In this document: piece after piece, positions 43,090-52,726 of the stretch
Position numbering within the stretch: position 1 is the stretch's first letter
Layout of the letters: every line of letters begins with the position of its first letter
NCBI GenBank assembly: GCA_019155205.2
Contig: JAHNZQ020000049.1
Location: 785,019 to 849,018 of the forward strand
Direction of reading: 5' to 3'
DNA: 64,000 nucleotides
Source: Gracilaria vermiculophylla
Taxonomy: Eukaryota; Rhodophyta; Florideophyceae; Gracilariales; Gracilariaceae
The notes under the pieces: generated by a model
Told to the model about the DNA's origin: nothing
Seen by the model: the letters and a program-made list of their open reading frames with translations, nothing else
Databases searched by the model: none
Position numbers and translations under genes: made by a program

Positions 43090-44597
43090 TCACGCTCGGA
43101 AGACGTTGATGCCGGAGGAAACATCCCGATGTTTGAGGATGGTAGTGCGAGTGAGTACGCGGTGAAACATGGACTGACCACTAAAAATGGAGCGTTCAAC
43201 TTCTGGAAGCGCATCCAACACGTTGCGAGGGATCTGGTTGTGTCGGGCGTTATCAAGGTAGAAGAATCTGTCTCCATCACGGAGCCGTATGAACTCTGTC
43301 TTCCAGAGCTGCTCGTTTGTGCGACCCAACCCAGCAGAACCACGTTTGTCTTCCGCCATCAATCCAACCCAGGCTTCAACGTTGTCTATAGTTCCATAGG
43401 CTTGCTCAAGTTTGTTTTGTACATCAAGGTCGGAACTGATTTGGCGGAACGCGGTAGCTGGTGAACCAAGAAAAAATCGGCGGAGCTCGTTGAATCGCGG
43501 GACGTTGTGATCTCGGCTTCTCTGTAGGTTGAGCGCAATCAAGTCGATTCCGGCTTCTTCTGGAACATTACTGAACAGAAAATTTCGCAGAGCATCGACA
43601 ACGAGCGCATCTACTTCCTGAGCTCTTGTTCCAGCAGCACCTCGGATAAAGTTTTCAACGTCACCGGGAGCAAGGTTGCTGTCACGGAAGAACATTTGGT
43701 CCATGGTGATGAGTGGAAGTCGCTGGCCACTCTCATCGATTCTGCTAACGCCGTTTCCGACCATGGTGTGTCCAAGACGAAACCCTGCTGTAGTGAACTC
43801 TACACTGATGGTAGGGTCAACGTTGTCCTTGTATCCGGTGTAGGGTGGTAGCGGACGGCCGAGAATTGCCGGCAGCCATTCCTCATAGATGATTTTTTGA
43901 TACTGGGCAATGTTGATGGCGCGGGCCGCCTCGTACATGCTTTCAGGGGTCATGTCCGGCAGTGCATCCTCCATCAGGCCACAGATGTTGTTGTGCTCAC
44001 GAAGAAAGATGGTGTGCATTGTCGTGAGGACGGGGTGCTCATTGACTCGGGTATCTCCAGCAATGTAAAGTGCGGCGGAAAGGGAAGGGGCATTTGCAAA
44101 GCCTCCAGTGTTGAAAGGCAAGTTGTTTCCATCAGAAGTCTTAAGGCGACACGAATTGGGGACTCTTAAGAAGGTATTGCGCTCCTCGTCAACGCCGTAA
44201 ACGTTGGAGAGGTCCAGAGCAGAAGAAATGGAGGAAATAGGGCGCTCCGCACCCGAGGCGTCGCTGACGAGCCCACGAACCGAACGCTCAAATCTCAAGG
44301 AGTGAACCCTAAGATCCGGATCATTCTCCGGCACTTCGATTTCAACCTGCACATCAGACAGCGGCGATAAGGCAAAATCATGATCGATGAACTGACCAAA
44401 GAAAACGAATAGTTCGTTCAGGCGACCCGAATTACGAGTGATTCCGGATTGATCGGACACAATGTTAGAGATCACTCGAGGGCTGGCTAGCCCGTCATCC
44501 ACAAAATTAGTGGATTCGACACCGAGATAACTGAATTGTGGTCGACGTGCTTGCCCCAGATTGGGATCGGCGGCAGATGTGCAGCGTCCGTCCAGAG
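43090..44597 (-). CDS. animal-type haem peroxidase, 5' end lost in assembly gap
   Basis: 502 visible codons without stop or intron, running into the N gap at 44,598. It belongs to the animal haem peroxidase (cyclooxygenase-peroxidase) superfamily. Distal side FGQFIDHDFALSP holds the conserved Gln, Asp and His. GDTRVNEHPVLTTMHTIFL holds the catalytic Arg and the haem-linking Glu (a His follows where myeloperoxidase has Met), then LREHNNI. The proximal His is in AGFRLGHTMVGNG. Further conserved blocks are NLQRSRDHNVPRFNELRRFF and RTNEQLWKTEFIRLRDGDRF near the C-terminus. All key haem residues are present, so an active enzyme oxidising halides or phenolics with H2O2 is likely. N-terminus and any signal peptide are not visible. 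Confidence 0.92.
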
Positions 44598-44697
44598 NNN
44601 NNNNNNNNNNNNNNNNNNNNNNNNNNNNNNNNNNNNNNNNNNNNNNNNNNNNNNNNNNNNNNNNNNNNNNNNNNNNNNNNNNNNNNNNNNNNNNNNN
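44598..44697. other. assembly gap (100 N)
   Basis: Exactly 100 N, a conventional placeholder, so the true size is unknown. It removes the peroxidase 5' end and the outer edge of the next transposon. Confidence 0.98.
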
Positions 44698-44698
44698 A

Positions 44699-47160
44699 AA
44701 TATATGTAGCAATCCATATCAATAGTACGCAATGGCACATTTTCGACTTTTAAAGTTATGTACGTGTCCAGAAACTACAAGTTCATGGCTTTCCAAAGAC
44801 ACAATTCTCGCATCAAACAGACGTCTGGATACCGAGATATTGTAGGTAGAATGTTCGGATCTGACCCGGAGCGTTTTTTCCGAAACTGCCGGGAAGACGG
44901 ACAAAAACGTCTTTCAAGTCTTTTGAGCATCCGTATACACTTTCTCACACCCTCTCGCTCTCACAATCATGATTTGTCTTCCATTGTTTACAAACGATCA
45001 AAGGGTGGACATTGAGGAGCTAATCGCGGAGAATCTTCAGCATCTGCGCTCACAAGAGCGTCTACCTCATGAAGACAATTTGCCGCCAGATGACATAATC
45101 AGTTTCACACAAAACACGATCCCAATTGACAACGCGCAAGGTACCGAACTCTCTACGCAGGTAGAGAAAAGGACTGCACTTCACCAATTTGACCGCATGC
45201 AGGTGCACTGCATTTGCGAACCAAAATGCATTAATGACGACATGATATCAGTTGCAGAAACATTCGCTGCTTTTGACGAAGACGAGAGAGTTAACAATGT
45301 TTGCAGTATGATGTTTTGCTTGACAGCAGCAAAAGGGCAGCCGAATAAACTTATGCAGTGGGATAGCGACCGGGCGCAGCGGAGAAATGCTAAGCGTCAC
45401 AAGTTAAAAAGCAATGTCAACACGACATCTCGATATGCTATAAAAGGGCGTTGGGTATGTATTCATGGCTTCGCTTCAGTTATCCAACTGCATCCACAAA
45501 CAATCCAACGACTTGCGAGTGAGGTAAATGATGACAATGGCTTTCACATTCGAAAGAACATGAAGCACAAAGGGCGAATGGGAAAGGAGTCGTTGCAGTC
45601 GGCTACCGCGCTCGCGTTTCTGAGACGGTACGCAGATGTGAATGCTCTCTCTTGTCCGACGGGTAGAGGATCAAATGATGAGAACCCCATGCAGTACTTC
45701 AGCTGCGATGTCCGCAAGGAAGACATTTATAAGTCATACACCGATAGATGAGAGGAAATCGTCGAAGCAGCGGCTCAGAATTCAGCAGCTAGTAGGCCTG
45801 ATGCACCGCTTACTAAAGGCGCATTTCTAAAAGTATGGTCTGCAAAGTACCCAACGTTACGCATTTTGAAGGTCGGTAGTGACTTCTGCGATCAATGCAG
45901 GACACTTCTGAACTCAGCACGTAGCACAACAAACATGGCTTTGAGGGAGACTCTGTTGAGGGCAAGGATGACGCATCGAAATGAAGCTCTGCAGGTATTT
46001 AGGCTGTACAGTACAATTATGTCATCGGCCACAGGGTCGCCCTCTACCTCGCCTTTTCATCTCATTTTTGGCTTCGCCGAGAAAGTGTTGTTGCCACATT
46101 TATTACGGCAACCAGGCCAACTTCATTTCGTGACTAGACTGAAGTTTGACATATACGGTATATATAGCAGCAGTTTTCAATCATGCTATGTGTATGGCCT
46201 TCCAGAGGGGCACTGGCCGAATCACAAGACCTGCAACGAGGTTGCATCAATGCTTTATCACGCTATCGGAGACCATCGACGTGGGAACTCTGTGACAAGG
46301 CTACATAAGAAGTTGGACCTCCACGCCGATAACTGCAGCGGTCAGAATAAGAATAGGTACATGGTGTGGTATCTTTTGTGGCGCATTTGTCAGGGGTATG
46401 AAGAAGGGATATACTTGCGGTTTCTGGTTGCCGGGCATACTAAAAATCGATGCGACGCCGCCTTTGGATTTATAAAGCGACGTCTCAAGCAATTTGATAC
46501 CTTCGGTTCGCGGGACATGATGAGGATAATAGATGAAAGTTCTTCTACGAACAGTGCGGTTTGTGCAAATGAGGTTAACTGGATGAACTGGAAAGAGTTT
46601 CTGAAGAAGTTCTCCACAGTCCCTAGTAACTTTAAGCTTTCGACATATCAAATCTTTCGGATTTAAGCTGGTTCCACAGATGGCGTCATGGTCAAACGTT
46701 TATCTACTGATACTGAGTGGACTAGTTTCAAGCTCAGGAAAGAGTCAGTGTCAGTTGCTACAATACGGGCATTGAGTGAAGGACTGCTTGGCAATTCGTG
46801 TTTTCGTTTGACTGTTCGTTCATTGCCTGAAATACCTTCTGCGCAGGAGCGAACTCGGGAGGCGTACCTTGTGAAAAATGTGTTAGACCGCTATTACCGA
46901 AACGACGTAAGAAAGCGAGAGGAGTACTTCTCAAGTGGGAGTGATTGGCGTACGTAATAAATGAAGACGATAGTAATTGCTCGCTATCTCTAGTGTTTAC
47001 TGCTCAATTGGCGTCAAAGTAGAGGCAAAGGAAAGCTAGCGGAAAGCTCTACAACTTTGGTTCTCGACGGGAAAAGAGGTTTCTGACAATGAAATGGACA
47101 TCACTTTCGTCGAAAATTTGAGCCATTGCGTATTATTGATATGGATTGCTACACATATGT
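44699..47160 (+). mobile_element. DNA transposon with terminal inverted repeats around a GQNKN-type transposase-like gene
   Basis: The left end (44,699-44,747) and the reverse complement of 47,109-47,160 match over about 48 bp (core AGCAATCCATATCAATA, then TACGCAATGGC, then ATTTTCGAC) with few mismatches. Between them lies one long plus-strand frame. The outer left end is in the gap, so the exact terminus and target duplication cannot be read. On the right, a hairpin of TGTGCACGCACA-type repeats follows at 47,158-47,216. I infer an autonomous cut-and-paste type element. Confidence 0.75.
44969..46957 (+). pseudogene. transposase-like protein, DUF7869-type (HADNCxGQNKN), two in-frame stops
   Basis: One phase from the first Met at 44,969 to 46,957, about 662 codons, broken only by TGA at 45,749-45,751 and TAA at 46,664-46,666. 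Features: KRHKLKSNVN and a region with WVCIHGFASVIQLHPQTIQR near residues 135-175; FCDQCRTLLNSA at about residue 305; LLPHLLRQPGQLHFVTRLK; then LDLHADNCSGQNKNRYMVWY (about residue 452) and RFLVAGHTKNRCDAAFGFIK (about residue 485), followed by a C-terminal tail. The DNC-GQNKN and GHTK motifs fit a protein family common in aquatic eukaryotes and labelled, as I recall, DUF7869; an acidic triad of an RNase H-like nuclease is plausible. The terminal inverted repeats around it support a transposase role. Confidence 0.65.
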
Positions 47161-47216
47161 GCACGCACAATTTGCATGGGACCACGGAAAAGCAATTTAT
47201 GTGCGTGCACAAATTA
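47158..47216. repeat. imperfect inverted repeat (hairpin)
   Basis: TGTGCACGCACAATTTGC and, after about 16 bases, GCAATTTATGTGCGTGCACA form an imperfect stem. It lies between the transposon end at 47,160 and the Harbinger-like gene, so it could be the true end of either element. Confidence 0.6.
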
Positions 47217-47275
47217 CTTTTTGACATATTTCGCGCCTTTTTTGAAACTACACAGAAGACAAACATTGTCTTTCC

Positions 47276-48368
47276 ATGCTGCTGACCACTCGCGACATTA
47301 TCGTCTCGAAAGCCACTCGAGACGATAATGCCACGATCCGACTCCCAACTTTCCCATTTCGAGACAACACCAGCATGTCCTTACAAACATTTTTACTCAC
47401 TATTATGAGGCGCCGGCGGATTGATGAGGCAACTTTTCGTCAACTAATATTTGTCAGTGCAAAACGTCGCCGTGATCGACGAATCACGAGACTGGCGTTA
47501 CAGTGCCCTAGAACATCTGCTTTTTATGTTCTATATGGCTCTGGTTGCGATCAATGGCTAATCAAGCAAACAGGATTCGATCACCACTCTTTTAGCTACC
47601 TTCTGAATAACTTTAAACCCCTTTAAGATGATTATTCGCCGTACAGTGCTTTCGGTTTTGTTCGGAGAATTCCTAACCACCCCCGTCGTTTTGGCAGGCC
47701 ACGTTTAATGGATGCGTGCCATTTTCTGGTATTGAAGTTAACCTGGTACCGTACGAAGGGTTCGGAAATGGTACTGTATGTTATTCGGAATCGCTGCCTC
47801 TGTTTGCTCTTTCTTTATTCGCTACGGTCGTCGTTTAATCTTACAAAGTTTGTCGCACGACGATAATGCCACTGGCAGGCTACCCTGCGACAACGAAATA
47901 GGAGAACACAAATCATCTATTGCTCGCGCACACTCCATATTGACTGATGTCTATGCCGTCCCAGATGGTTTAAAGCTACGCTTGGAACAGTCAGGAGATG
48001 CGATTATACAAAACATGTTCTATAATGGTTGGAAACATCACCATTTTGTTGGAAATATTATTGTGTTCTCTCCGGCTAAGGTGGCTATAGCGTGTTTCTG
48101 AAATGCACCTGGCGTGATGCATGACTCTACGATTGATGAATGGGACAATGTTTACAGTAAACTAAAGTGTATATTCGATAGAACGGGTGGTCGTGTTGTG
48201 GTAGATTCTGCATTTTGCAAAGGTTTCCACCCATTCTTGATTAAATCGTTTCAAGACATTCCAGTGACGGAAAACTTCGGCGACATGCTATTAATCTTTC
48301 AGTCAACATCTGCGCGTTAAGCTTCTGAATGGGGTATGAGGGCTTTCCAAGGGTCATTTCCACGCATC
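47276..48368 (+). pseudogene. PIF/Harbinger-like transposase, 5' part (continues at 59,886)
   Basis: Reads from MLLTTRDIIVSKATRDDNAT through a segment with FYVLYGSGCDQWLIKQTGFD and SPYSAFGSVRRI, GRPRLMDACHFLVLKLTWYR; a TAA at 47,624-47,626 and a frameshift at about 47,770 interrupt it. It then continues with FFIRYGRRLILQSL, the first acidic residue in DVYAVPDGLKLRLEQSGD, MFYNGWKHHHFVGNIIV, the second in GGRVVVDSAF, and the Glu in ASEWGMRAFQG after TAA at 48,318-48,320. This is the order of DDE_Tnp_4-type (Harbinger) transposases. At 48,369 the frame is cut by gypsy-3 and resumes beyond it without loss. Confidence 0.8.
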
Positions 48369-48922
48369 TGTGGTACTGTCCGCCCTCCTCTCGAGGTCGT
48401 AAAGCACAACGTCCGTTAGGAGTTTTCTTGACTCCAAAGGTGCACGTTCCTAAAGATGGTGTCCGATATCCGCTGTCGCGAGCCGGGGGAATTCTTAAAG
48501 GCGATCCGCAAACACCAAGTGAAGGTGGACGTTCACTTGGCAAACAATGCTCCTACAGGCGCTGCTATGATGCGACCTGGGAATCGGCGGCTTAAAAACC
48601 TGAGGTTGATCGACGAAAGTCTTCAACCGGAAAAGTAGATGAAGACTGAATGGTGCTTGTCTTTACTTCCCCAGAGGTGGAGCTCAAACGGCAGATTAAG
48701 TATCAAGCCGGGAGCCTGCCTCCGCAGGTCTTCCTACTGTAGTACTTACCTGCGTAAATTAACTAAAATAAAGAATAATTCTACCGTCTCTTAAGGATAC
48801 TGTAGCGCACGCGAGCAGAGTTATGCACAACGTGGCTCAGTTAATAAAATACGAGCCCTCCTTAGGAGTATTATACCATAAGACCATACCACCGTTTTTC
48901 CCTTAGGAGCCACTGTACGACA
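48369..48922 (-). repeat. gypsy-3 3' LTR
   Basis: 554 bp, TGTGGTACTGT to GTACGACA on the plus strand. It abuts the inverted polypurine tract at 48,923-48,935. Confidence 0.9.
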
Positions 48923-49882
48923 TACCCCCTTCCCAAAATTGCACCACGTCCTCGAGGTGCATCTTCCGATTCCATAGTCTGCGGGGTGGCTCCTATCGGT
49001 GTTGCTTCAAGCGCGACCTCTGGCGATTGACACATTCTCTCCTTCATGCGTTCCTCCATTTCTTCATACTCCTCCGTGGCGCATTGCTGCGGGCTCGCGT
49101 TTCCTTCTCTGCGGTGTTTGGGGGCCTTGCTCTTCCTGGTCTCGGCTGCGTATCCTCCTCATCGGCGTATCCGGTCTGTGCAACTGCGCCGGTCGGCGGC
49201 GTGAGCTCCCGCGCACTCGAGTTCGTCGTGCGCGGTACAGTCGCACAGCCTCCGTGGCCGGAGCGTGGGTCAGCCTAGAGTGGACACCGACTCCCTTGAG
49301 GCACTTGCCACTCCGATTCCTTCGAGGATTCTTCTTCGGGAAACACCCGCTTCACCGCGTCCGTTCATTCAATCTTCGTGGAGGTGCAAGTCTCACAATC
49401 CTCTTGTCTGCACCCCCGTCGGCCTCCACTGGATATGAACGTACGCCCCGCAGTAGTGCTCCATACCTCACCTGCGTCCGGTCGCCCGGCTTCTACTCGA
49501 ATTCAACGGTGGCGGCTTGACGCGGCTTCCTCTCCGGTCGGGCGTAAAACCGCGGGCCGTTCCCCCATTGGTGTCAGCTCACTCTCCTCAGGTCCTACCA
49601 CGCGTTCGGTGGCTAATAATCCGGCTTCCGACACCTTCGGCATGTCTTCTCCAACTTCGGCGCTTACGTCTCCATCGAATCCTGAAGTGTACCACACCTT
49701 GACCGGTGCACCGTTACGTTCAGGGGAGCATTTCGACCATCGCGCTACGCGGGTCTTCGTCCCAGGATATACGCACGTCTTTTGAGGTGATAACTCCGCG
49801 GCTCGCAGCAATCCAGGGTGCTCCCCCAGCGGTATTTGCCGTGTCTTCTATGGAAGAGGACGAGATTGCTCCCGTCCCGGTA

Positions 49883-51956
49883 CATGTGAACACTGTGAAT
49901 AGTGTGGGTTCCCCAATAGTGTAGACACGGAAATCAGAGCAGGCCACACTAATTTATGTGCGAAGCGCCAGTTTCTTCACGTTAATAGTGTGGGCAAAGA
50001 CAACCAAAACCGTCTTTACGCGGAGAAATTCAAACAACGCAAACAGTCCGCCTGTTATTAATTAATTCCCGGCCACCATCGTCCTTAGTCGAAAGTTATA
50101 CAACCGTATGTGTCGCAAAATAACATCGTAAATATCCTTGATTGCCTCACCCTTTCTCAGTGCTTTCGCACACATGTCTCATCCAGCTCCAAACACAAAC
50201 CGTACAGGACCACATTCCTCCAATGACACAGCGGAAATGCAAGAAACCTCATCACATAGTACAGAAGGAGAGCCACAGAATGCCACTCAGAGCCAAGAAA
50301 AACGTAGCCGTCTTCCGCAAATTGTTCTGACAAAAACCCACAAAGCTTCTGTAGCTCAGTGGATGTTAACAAACGCAGAAACGCAAGGGGAAAAACATGT
50401 GAAATCCCGTGCTGTGAAGAAGTTTCCACAATGCTTTCGTGGCAGTTAGAAGGCAAATATCCAACGCGCAAGTCGTTACTGGAAGAGCAGAACCGAATTG
50501 GTCAAAGGACATAACCAAACGGCAAAGACCAGCACGTTCTCCTTTGTCAGACATACGAAAACCGGATTCAAGCGACACTATTGCAAAGCTGTTAAGGGGA
50601 GAGGACGCAAAATAACGCCATGGGTAGCGGCATTACAAGAAAGCATGTTAGAAGAATTCAATCAAATGCGAAGAACGGGTGTTAAATTCAACGCTAGACT
50701 CCTTCGAAGGTTGGCACTGGGTCTCATATCTAGCAAATCAGAAGGTTTGTATCATAGAAATATGATCGATCCGAGAAGTGGGGACTACATCAAAGACCGC
50801 ATAACCCATCGCTGGGTGCAAACCTTCATGGAAAGATTCCACATTGTTAATCGCGCTCAATGCGGTAAACTTATGGTGTCCCCGGCGAAACAGAGGCAGA
50901 TTTAAATGGAAGTTGGATACCAACTTTAAGAGCTCGCACGAGATTTTCGGTCTCACCGACTACGAGAAGAGGACGTTTTAAATGCCTATGAAACACACTT
51001 CTGTATAAATATGGATAGCCACAAAACCTTGGCCTTGGTCGGAGACACCCATGTGCGCTACGCAGACGTGGTTTCCGGAGATGATGGAATGACGATGATG
51101 GTTCTTATTTCAGGGGGATCGCACGCCGCACTAGAAACACCAATGATGATCTTTAAGAACCCGGATAAGAATTACCCGATTCGAGGTCTGCCCGATAATA
51201 TTCCTGGCGTTGTCCACCGAACTGGGCCAAAGGCATGGATGGATAAACGAGTCTTTTTCGAATGGGTACGGGAGAGGAGAGTGTTTAAACCGTTACCAAA
51301 CGGTCGTAGACGCGTATTGTACCTCGATAATGTCAACACGCATGACGTTACCGATGCTGTGAAAGAATCACTGAGAGAAACCAACACAGAACTTCGATTT
51401 TTCCCATGTAACGCAACGCATCCTGTGCAACCTGCCGATAGTTTTGTGATTCAGGAGCTAAAGACGTATTGGCGTCATGAGTGGGATGATTACAAAATGA
51501 GTATGCTGGAGAACGGGATGTGGGTCGATGGACCTAAAGGTTCTGGAAAGCTTTCAAACCCAGGAAAGAGACACTTTCTGAAACTCCCTGCGAAGTCTAG
51601 GCGTGTTGTGAGTGGCCAGAGAGACAGTGACGGTATTAGTTACGCGAGAAAGGCGATGATCAGCTGTGGTATGGCTTTTAATTTGAATGTTCAGTGGGAG
51701 GAACGCCAGTTGTTTCCGGAGCTTCAGGCCATAATATCAAAGTATCGCGCTAATTTCAACGGTGAATTGGTGGGCATGAGCCCGTAATGATGCACACTAT
51801 TTCCGTGACAGTAAAGTAGTGTGATCCACAGTAATTGACCCACCTCAAAATTAGTATGGAAACCGAAATAGTGAGGTCCACGCTAATTACTGTATCCCAC
51901 CGGATTTTTGCGGCTTCAAAATTAGTGTGGTACACACTAATCACAGTGTTCACCTG
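49883..51956 (+). mobile_element. pogo/Tigger-like DNA transposon with TA target duplication
   Basis: 2,074 bp flanked by TA on both sides (49,881-49,882 and 51,957-51,958). The terminal inverted repeats start CATGTGAACACTGTGAATAG on the left and, inverted, CAGGTGAACACTGTGATTAG on the right (about 24 bp with two mismatches). Several further short copies of CACACTAAT/ATTAGTGTG lie inside both ends, resembling subterminal transposase-binding sites. The gypsy-1 copy retains the empty site (CCCGGTACTTTCGG read on its minus strand near 16,775), proving the boundaries and the TA duplication. Confidence 0.93.
50138..51787 (+). pseudogene. pogo-like DDE_1 transposase, three in-frame stops
   Basis: One phase throughout, with TAG at 50,447-50,449, TAA at 50,903-50,905 and TAA at 50,927-50,929. 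A likely start is ATG 50,174 (MSHPAPNTNRT). The order is: helix-turn-helix-like region (KANIQRASRYWKSR); a CENP-B/Tc5-type DNA-binding region (THRWVQTFMERFHIVNRAQ); and the DDE_1 core with CINMDSHKTLALVG (first Asp), RVLYLDNVNTHDVTD (second) and NATHPVQPADSFVIQELKTY (third), giving DD36D spacing by my count. The C-terminus ends LVGMSP. The catalytic Asp residues remain, so only the stops inactivate it. Confidence 0.85.
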
Positions 51957-52726
51957 TACCTTCGGCACCAGTGGTGCATCCCCGACTGCGGAGCGTCCCT
52001 GCACCTGTTCTTCAGCCTCGCCTGAGGAGCATTCCAGTTCCCGCACCGCAATCACCTTCGGTGTCGCCGACTCCGTCCTTGGCTTTGCTAACCTCCACTG
52101 CGGAACCTGCGGAATCCCGTCGAGGAGCCCCTGTTCCAGCAGGTCCGCCGTCTGCAGCTCCTTCCTTGGCAGTTATTGCGCCGTCAAAGGAGTTGACCAC
52201 ATCGGGTGCACCTTCGGGCGGAGTCTTTTCTGGGGCTCAGGAGGCTGCCTTCTAGGAGTTGGTGCAGGTGTGCCTGGTGAAGGGCCATTCTGCTCCGGCC
52301 TCTCCTGTAGAGGCTCTGCGCGAGGCGCGTGCTTGGGTCTTAGAGCTCCACAAGGCCCGTGCAGACCCAGCCTCGATGGCGGCCATCGAGGATAGCCCGT
52401 CGGAATTCTTCGATGGCCAGGCGCTCACGGCAAAAGTGCGCCTCGAAGCGGAGTATGCAACGCGATTCGGTGACCTGTAGATGATAGAACCCTGGCGATT
52501 AAAAGATCCTTCAGATGAAGCAGAAGCTCCATGAACGGTAGTTCCAATATGACTTAGGCCGTGTCCGCGTGCTCAGAGACACGAAGTGCCGGCGCGGGAG
52601 CATGCGAAAACAGAGAAACGGCATCCTGCAGGCGAAAAAGAGAATTTCAGGTAGGGTAAAGACTGCATAGCCGAAAAAATTCCGGTTGGGGGCCCGGCCC
52701 CCTCCTCCTTTCCTAAACGGAAGCAC

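Larger units (their letters stand above)
48999..52480 (+). pseudogene. antisense reading frame of gypsy-3, split by the pogo-like element
   Basis: Opposite to gypsy-3 pol. The N-terminal part (48,999-49,520) starts MLLQARPLAIDTFSPSCVP. The middle part (49,378-49,785) has NVRPAVVLHTSPASG. The proline-rich part starts near 49,740 with SMEEDEIAPVPV and is cut at 49,882; it resumes at 51,957 with RLRSVPAPVLQPRLRS, meets TAG at 52,253-52,255 where gypsy-1 has CAG, and ends with EALREARAWVLELHKARA...SEFFDGQAL at 52,480. Of the last 73 residues 51 match gypsy-1 by my count. The stops in the two copies are at different sites, so an intact common ancestor is likely. Confidence 0.6.
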
